Made by a program: the position numbers and the translations under genes. 64,000 bases of DNA from Planctomycetota bacterium (lineage in GTDB: Bacteria > Planctomycetota > Phycisphaerae > Phycisphaerales > UBA1924): contig JAFEBO010000006.1 in the NCBI GenBank assembly GCA_018242625.1, forward strand, positions 62,001 through 126,000. Direction: 5' to 3'. The notes under the pieces were generated by a model, which made no database searches, was not told the origin of the DNA, and saw only the letters and a list, made by a program, of their open reading frames with translations. The stretch's first letter is position 1; the number at the start of each line of letters is the position of its first letter. Positions 59,233 through 64,000 of the stretch are shown in pieces.

Positions 59233-59669
59233 AAGTGTGCTGCACTGCGGCCGCTGCCGCGGCGTTGCTGCTGGGTGCCTGCGCCCGCGACGCGGAGCTG
59301 TCGCTGCGCGTTGCAGACGGAAAAGGACAGCCGGTCTCCGGGGCCGAGGTGGAGCTTGTGCCGCTTGTGCTGCAGTTTGAGGCCGGCTCGGAAAACGTAC
59401 GCGGAGTCACCGATGAGAACGGCGAGGTCAAGCTGCGCGTGCGACGCGCCAATCTTGATGTTCTGGTGCACGATGGGGCGTGCATCTACCGGTGTCCTTA
59501 CGGATTCCTGGAAGGACAGAAGACTTCGCCCCTTGGCATGAATCTCCACGCGGATGATGGATGCGACAACGGGCGAACCCTGATGGTCGTGTTTTTCCCC
59601 GCGCCGGTCATGCCGCAGGCGGACGGCGTGGGCCCGGAGCAGCCCGCGGCTCCCGACGGCGATCAGTAG
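59229..59669 (+). CDS. Small lipoprotein with Ig-like/carboxypeptidase-regulatory-like domain
   Basis: 146 residues. The leader ends in a lipobox (AALLLGAC), then SLRVADGKGQPVSGAEVELVPLVLQFEAGSENVRGVTDENGEVKLRVRRANLDVLVHDG follows the carboxypeptidase-regulatory-like beta-sandwich pattern (GxPVxGAxVxL ... TDxxGxxxL). ATGA overlap with the upstream membrane-protein gene. Its end overlaps the end of the convergent PDZ-repeat gene by seven bases. Function unknown, probably envelope. Confidence 0.72.
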   Translation: MKVCCTAAAAAALLLGACARDAELSLRVADGKGQPVSGAEVELVPLVLQFEAGSENVRGVTDENGEVKLRVRRANLDVLVHDGACIYRCPYGFLEGQKTSPLGMNLHADDGCDNGRTLMVVFFPAPVMPQADGVGPEQPAAPDGDQ

Positions 59670-61795
59670 GGCGCCCGGGCCGCGTTGGAAAACACTCCGA
59701 ATGCGCGGGATTGTCCGGGCTGCTCGCTGTTCATGCGGTCCGTTGCAACCGTGCCGGTGCGCTGCGAGCTGAACGAATCACTGCCGCCTTCGTCGGCGAG
59801 CAGCGAGAACGAGAGCATGCGATCGGCCTGATAGTGATATTCGTTGCTGCCCGAGCACCCCTGGACACTCGCGCCCGAGGCCTGGTAACGGTCGTTGCCG
59901 GAAAGATCGAAGAAGAGCGCCAGCGCCTGCTGAGCGGCCGCACCCTGGCAGAGATCCTCGGCCTGATACACATCGTCGCCGGCACGATCGACAAAGAGCG
60001 TGATGGACTGATCCCACGCGCCCGACTGGCATGCCGCGGTCCTGGCCTGATAGCGGTCGTTCCCCGCATCATCGACTAGCAGTCCGATCGCCTGGTGCGC
60101 CGCCGCGGCCTGGCTGTAGCGGTCGCCCAGGCAGGTGTCGTTGCCCTGCGCATCGTGCAGGATACCGAGCGAGAAAAAGTAGCCGCACCCCTGACTGAAC
60201 TCGCCCGCGACGTACTTGTCGTCGCCGCTCAGGTCGTAGATGCAGCCGATTCCGCCGGAGGCGTAGCCCCGCACACCCATCGAGAATCCCTGCGACATTG
60301 CAAGAAACGTGCCGGGGGTGTTGTAGGCGGAGGCGAAATTGGGGCCGTTCGCGGTGTAGGTGTCATTGCCGCCCGCGTCGATGATCGCTCCCAGCGCAAA
60401 GGGTCCGGCGGCACCCTCGCAAAGTTTTTCGCCCGTGTACGAGTCATCCCCCGCAAGATCGAGGATCAACCCCGCTCCGTACAGGCCCGCGCCGATCGAC
60501 CAGCCGGATCCCGGGCCGGTGTTTTCGTACCGGTCGTTGCCGCGGCGGTCGAGGATGACCCCGACGCCGAACAGGCCCGATGCAATTGAGAACTGCGAGT
60601 GCGAGCGGTAGATGTCGTCGCCCGAGCGATCGTCAATGAAAGACAAACCCTCCAGGGCAACTCCCGGGCCGTGAAAATCCGATTCGCCGAAATACTGATC
60701 ATCCCCTGACAGATCGATGATAATGTGATTCGTGGGCGCTTCGACTCCCGTCGCGCCGAAGTAGTACGTGTCGTTGCCCCCGATATCAAAGACGATCTCG
60801 ACGGTGTCCATGTCGTAGGTGTTGCGACCGTCCGCACCTGCCACGGCATATCGCCCGTTTTCGAGGCGTTCAAAGTAGAGAATCTCACCGTTGACGGCGT
60901 TCTTCAGTTCCTGCGGGATGTCCACGCTGGGTGTGGTCGCGCCGGCCGTGCACAAGCGCGCCTCCCACAATTCAACAGAACGCCATTGGGCCGTGCTCAG
61001 GACGAACTCCCTCACGCCCGCCGGGGCCTGATTGATCGTGGCGATCAGCGAACGGGAGTCCGGGCCTTCGATCGAGACCGAATCGCGCAGGAAACGCGCC
61101 AACTGCTTCGCGGCGGCCGGCGATGGCGGTTCTTTTCCCGCAGCCTGGGAGGGCGGCTCCAGAATGCTTTGCACAAAGTTCTGGATGTGCGGCGGATCGG
61201 ACTTTGCCGCAAGATCGCGCACGCGGGACGCGACTCTCGCTTCAACCCCATCCACGCTGAGCGGGCGCTCAAAGCACTGCGTGATCGAAGGAAGCATGAA
61301 CGAATCGCGGGCGCCGCCGGCCAACCCGCTCAGGTATTTCTCGAACGCCGGGAGTTGATCGGTCGCCGCGAGCGCGAGCGCACGCACATCGCGCTCGAAC
61401 TCGCCCTGAGGGGCCGAGGGCTTTGATGCGGACGGGGATGCTCGCCCGATAGTTCCGGTGTAGTCGTCGGCGTTCTCGAGTCTGGCGGCGATGCGGAGTT
61501 CCGCGCCGGAAGGATCGCCGACGGGAAGGGCGGCCAGCGGATCGGCGGGTTTGCCGCGGCGGATCACCAGCGCGAGCTCGCTGCCCACTGCCTGCGAATC
61601 AACGAGCGTATTGAATTCGGCGGCGGAGGCCGGCCGGCCGTTCACCGAGACGACCAGATCGTTGCGTCGCAGGAGCTGCTCGAAAGGACCGGGGCGTACG
61701 TGCGAGACGACAGTGCCCTCGGCGTTGTCGCGAAGAACAACGCCCGAGTAGGCGCGGAGCTGTTGAACCGCCAGAGCACAGAGCAGTGCGAGCAT
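59663..61795 (-). CDS. PDZ protein with eleven G-(N/D)-D-x-Y repeats
   Basis: 710 residues with an N-terminal hydrophobic leader (MLALLCALAVQQLRAYSG). Residues about 15-85 form a PDZ-like domain (VVLRDNAEGTVVSHVRPGPFEQLLRRNDLVVSVNGRPASAAEFNTLVDSQAVGSELALVIRRGK). A helical region of about 250 residues follows. Residues about 320-650 consist of repeats of the form D-x-x-G-N/D-D-x-Y-x ... S-Q-G/F-x-A-x-x-x-x-G-x-L/I-x-D. I count eleven (IGGNDTYY, LSGDDQYF, RSGDDIYR, RRGNDRYE, LAGDDSYT, AGGNDTYT, LSGDDKYV, AQGNDTCL, DAGNDRYQ, RAGDDVYQ, LSGNDRYQ). This suggests a parallel beta-helix that may bind calcium. Start ATG 61795. Extracellular, unknown function. Confidence 0.75.
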   Translation of the reverse strand: MLALLCALAVQQLRAYSGVVLRDNAEGTVVSHVRPGPFEQLLRRNDLVVSVNGRPASAAEFNTLVDSQAVGSELALVIRRGKPADPLAALPVGDPSGAELRIAARLENADDYTGTIGRASPSASKPSAPQGEFERDVRALALAATDQLPAFEKYLSGLAGGARDSFMLPSITQCFERPLSVDGVEARVASRVRDLAAKSDPPHIQNFVQSILEPPSQAAGKEPPSPAAAKQLARFLRDSVSIEGPDSRSLIATINQAPAGVREFVLSTAQWRSVELWEARLCTAGATTPSVDIPQELKNAVNGEILYFERLENGRYAVAGADGRNTYDMDTVEIVFDIGGNDTYYFGATGVEAPTNHIIIDLSGDDQYFGESDFHGPGVALEGLSFIDDRSGDDIYRSHSQFSIASGLFGVGVILDRRGNDRYENTGPGSGWSIGAGLYGAGLILDLAGDDSYTGEKLCEGAAGPFALGAIIDAGGNDTYTANGPNFASAYNTPGTFLAMSQGFSMGVRGYASGGIGCIYDLSGDDKYVAGEFSQGCGYFFSLGILHDAQGNDTCLGDRYSQAAAAHQAIGLLVDDAGNDRYQARTAACQSGAWDQSITLFVDRAGDDVYQAEDLCQGAAAQQALALFFDLSGNDRYQASGASVQGCSGSNEYHYQADRMLSFSLLADEGGSDSFSSQRTGTVATDRMNSEQPGQSRAFGVFSNAARAPY

Positions 61796-61866
61796 GGATC
61801 ACAGTATGAACCGGGCCAAAGCCGGGTGGGAGCCTTCCGCCGGGCTGGCGTCCCGAGATCGGTGCA

Positions 61867-63309
61867 CTAGGGCTCGGGAATCGCGGGATTCAGTGCGGAA
61901 GGCTCGACGTGACCCGGAGAGAATCCGGCATCCTGTGCCGTTCGCTCGTAGAAGATGCCCCGGACGCTGACGGCCGCCAGCAGAGCGGCGAGCGCGAGAG
62001 GTCCGACGGTGGCAAACAGGCCGGGGCGCTTGACCGCCGAGCCGCCGCTCCAGACCGCGAGCGAAGCGGCCAGAATCGTCCACATGAGAATGAACGGCTC
62101 GTGATAGCGCTGCCAGAGCTGCGGATTCGCGGCGTTCGCGGCGGAGAACCCGGCAATCGCGGCAAGCATGATCCAGCGCGCCCGCGGATTCATCGCCCGC
62201 AGCCAGGCAACCAGGATCACGGCGCCGAGCGTGGAGAGCGGGGCGATCAGCAGAGAAGTGTGGGCAAAGAGGACCGGGGCGATTTTGACTGCATGGAAGA
62301 TCCCGCTCACGCGCCCGTGCGACGGGCTCTCCGTCGTGGCCGGCAGTGTTGCCAGCACCAGCCCGATGGCGGCGGCGAGCACAACCGCCCATATCTGTTC
62401 GCGGAGGAGCTTGAGAAACGGCTCCCACCAGTAGGAGATGTAGAAAACGCCCGCGATCGCGAGCAGAGCCAGATCGAATGCGGGAGCCGCGGCCTGAGGC
62501 GAGAAGCCGTGCATGGGCTTGAACGTCGGCGGAGTCAGGCCGCCCCACAGCTTGTAGAACCAGTAGAGAAGCGCGAACGCCGGAAGGGTCAGAAGCAGGG
62601 CGATGCAGGCCCGGGCGATGCGTGGGAGCACGAGGCCGCCGACGTCCTGGCGCATGAGCAGCGGCGCATCGGACCGCGCCGGCCCGGGCCCGATCCACGC
62701 CGCGAGCCAGATGATGGCGGCGGCCCAGATGTGAATCTGGCGGGCAAAGACCAGCGCGACAAGCAGGAGGCCCGAGGCGAACCACACCCCCGCGTGCTGG
62801 CTTCGACGGAGCGAAAGCAGAAGCACGCAGAGCAGAAGCCACCACGCCGTGTTGTCCGGGAGCAGCCAGACGCCGCTGCTGAGAACATACAGCGAGGTCA
62901 TGAAGGGCAGGCAAACGGCGATAACGCCGAACGGGCTCAGCGCCCGGCGCATCCGCCAGGCGCAGGCCGATGCAAGGGTCGCGATGAGTCCGGCGGAAAG
63001 AAGAGAGGAAAAGAGCTGCAGCGCGGTCCGATCCGGCGAAACAACCCTGCCGAAGAGGGCGACGAGCACGTGATACCCCGGCGTCGTCGCGGAGAGATAA
63101 TCCGAGAAATCAAGGCTGGGGAACTGCGAGCTGAAGGCGCGGATAGCCTTCTCGTGATAGTTGATGGAATCCGACGCCCCGCGACCCTTGTTGGCGCCCG
63201 AAAGAATGAGCGGCCAGGAGAAGGCCAGAAAAAGAAGCGGCGCAACGACGGTGGCGGCCAGAATGCTGCGCCGATAACGACCTGTCGAAAATCCCGCGGC
63301 CTCTTCCAT
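61867..63309 (-). CDS. Multi-pass membrane protein, GT-C / ALG10-like
   Basis: 480 residues with about eleven predicted helices. The first periplasmic loop reads GANKGRGASDSINYHEKAIRAFSSQFPSLDFSDYLSATTPGYHVLVALFGRVVSPDRTALQLFSSLLSAGLIATLAS. The D-x-x-x-Y-H ... TTPGYH pattern resembles the DEIFHIPQ ... TTPPGLY catalytic loop of ALG10/DIE2-type GT-C enzymes, which transfer sugars from a lipid-linked donor. Helices continue to the C-terminus. The ATG at 63309 fits the start of the first helix; an upstream extension to 63459 overlaps the divergent UbiA gene and is rejected. Divergent from UbiA over about 125 bases, so it may belong to the same lipid-linked glycan pathway. Specificity unknown. Confidence 0.7.
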   Translation of the reverse strand: MEEAAGFSTGRYRRSILAATVVAPLLFLAFSWPLILSGANKGRGASDSINYHEKAIRAFSSQFPSLDFSDYLSATTPGYHVLVALFGRVVSPDRTALQLFSSLLSAGLIATLASACAWRMRRALSPFGVIAVCLPFMTSLYVLSSGVWLLPDNTAWWLLLCVLLLSLRRSQHAGVWFASGLLLVALVFARQIHIWAAAIIWLAAWIGPGPARSDAPLLMRQDVGGLVLPRIARACIALLLTLPAFALLYWFYKLWGGLTPPTFKPMHGFSPQAAAPAFDLALLAIAGVFYISYWWEPFLKLLREQIWAVVLAAAIGLVLATLPATTESPSHGRVSGIFHAVKIAPVLFAHTSLLIAPLSTLGAVILVAWLRAMNPRARWIMLAAIAGFSAANAANPQLWQRYHEPFILMWTILAASLAVWSGGSAVKRPGLFATVGPLALAALLAAVSVRGIFYERTAQDAGFSPGHVEPSALNPAIPEP

Positions 63310-63434
63310 GGGTTTGCAGTGCGATGCTATCGAAGATATCGGGTCGGCGGATGAAGGAAGGTTTCTGGTAGGATGCGACTTGACGGAGATGCGCGACCCC
63401 GCGGACCGATAGAAGCGTACGGATCGGCGCGAAG

Positions 63435-64000
63435 ATGAACGAAGCGGCATCGACACCAACCCAGCAGGGCGTCTCCCCCACCGACATTGTCCGGCTGCTC
63501 AGGCCCGTGCAATGGGCCAAAAGCGTCTTCCTGCTCATCGGGCCCGCCTACGGCCTTGCAAATCATGCATGGAACCTGCGGGCCGGCTGGCCGCCCCTGG
63601 TGCTGGCCATCATCGCCTATTCGCTCGCCAGCAGCGCGTGCTACATCGTGAATGACCTGCTCGATGCGCCGGCCGATCGCAATCATCCGCGGAAGATGCA
63701 CCGGCCGATCGCTTCCGGCCGCGTCTCGCCGGGCCTGGCGATCGGAGTGGCGGCGATCCTGGTGCTCCTGTGCGCTGCGGCGCTTGCGCTCATGCCCTTT
63801 GTGCCGGCGATCTGGACGACCGGGATCCTCGCCGTCTATGTGATCAACGTGACGGCATATTCCGCGATCTTCAAGCACATCGTGATCGGCGACGTGATCT
63901 GCCTCTCGATGGGCTTTGTGCTCCGGGTGCTCGCCGGCTGCGCTGCGGTTGCCGTCGTCCCGACGACGTGGCTCATGAACTGCACGTTTTTCCTCGCCAT
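63435..64000 (+). CDS. UbiA-family prenyltransferase (decaprenyl-phosphate phosphoribosyltransferase-like), partial
   Basis: Open to the window end: 188 codons visible from ATG 63435. MNEAASTPTQQGVSPTDIVRLLRPVQWAKSVFLLIGPAYGLANHAWNLRAGWPPLVLAIIAYSLASSACYIVNDLLDAPADRNHPRKMHRPIASGRVSPGLAIGVAAILVLL shows the UbiA hallmark ND-x-x-D-x-x-x-D with the following HPRKMHRPIASG. The ND-x-x-D variant plus RPxQWxKxVF is close to DPPR synthases, which attach phosphoribose to decaprenyl phosphate. The second Asp motif lies beyond the visible part. Membrane-embedded. The 3' end is cut by the window. Confidence 0.85.
   Translation, partial: MNEAASTPTQQGVSPTDIVRLLRPVQWAKSVFLLIGPAYGLANHAWNLRAGWPPLVLAIIAYSLASSACYIVNDLLDAPADRNHPRKMHRPIASGRVSPGLAIGVAAILVLLCAAALALMPFVPAIWTTGILAVYVINVTAYSAIFKHIVIGDVICLSMGFVLRVLAGCAAVAVVPTTWLMNCTFFLA

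Overview
The window reads as a chromosomal segment of a GC-rich bacterium of the phylum Planctomycetota, most likely class Phycisphaerae. Five large secreted proteins end in doublets of a dockerin-like calcium-loop motif flanked by cysteines. There are pseudopilins with an [11 protein letters not shown] methylation motif and a DGHV-type C-terminus, tandem DUF3300/DUF2950 proteins, an OprB-type porin, and frequent GTG starts. The assignment is inference from gene content; no rRNA or tRNA gene was seen. All proteins were identified by reading the translations, not by database search.

Region by region. (1) 1-13900 is mixed housekeeping and envelope: ComEC/Rec2, a HAF-repeat secreted protein, chorismate synthase, an orphan HicB-like protein, the DUF3300-DUF2950 pair closed by a terminator, a BtuF-like binding protein, a cyclophilin, a GHL10-type glycoside hydrolase, a DCC-family protein, an M42-like peptidase and a pseudopilin. 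(2) 13936-20985 looks like a carotenoid-acid glycoside/ester cluster resembling the staphyloxanthin pathway: aldehyde dehydrogenase, CrtI/CrtN/CrtP-type oxidoreductase, PlsC-type acyltransferase and CrtQ-like glycosyltransferase. A TPR/GT41 protein lies inside it on the opposite strand. (3) 21233-27098 is a compact phage-derived structural cassette (portal, coiled-coil scaffold-like, SU10-type capsid, adaptor-like, two small structural-like proteins, holin-like) without terminase, integrase or tape measure. (4) 27225-30585 holds a small winged-helix-like protein, a nucleotide-sugar dehydrogenase and a glycosyltransferase.

(5) 30744-47650 is dominated by secreted and carbohydrate-uptake genes: a four-repeat dockerin-tagged protein, a Pro/Gln-rich protein, an OprB porin, an MFS sugar porter, a LacI regulator coupled to a pseudopilin, a dockerin-tagged beta-sandwich protein, an ABC sugar importer (binding protein and two permeases, no ATPase), a GH1 beta-glucosidase and a GH16 endo-beta-glucanase. 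The last five CDS overlap or nearly overlap. Together they make a plausible laminarin-type (beta-1,3-glucan) utilisation locus: GH16 cuts outside, porin and ABC/MFS import, GH1 finishes in the cytoplasm, LacI controls. (6) 47651-48812 is a gene graveyard: a nested hairpin, a DUF4142 remnant and an SDR remnant, each with an internal stop.

(7) 48823-64000 contains glycosyltransferases, an unusual bacterial protein resembling GH56 hyaluronidases with a glycine-rich tail, a decayed multicopper-oxidase fragment, another large dockerin-tagged protein, a nucleotide-sugar epimerase, a CPBP membrane protease, a small membrane protein and lipoprotein pair, a PDZ protein with eleven G-(N/D)-D-x-Y repeats, a GT-C-type membrane protein and a UbiA-family prenyltransferase cut by the window end. 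The sugar dehydrogenase, epimerase and several glycosyltransferases point to scattered exopolysaccharide or glycan biosynthesis genes.
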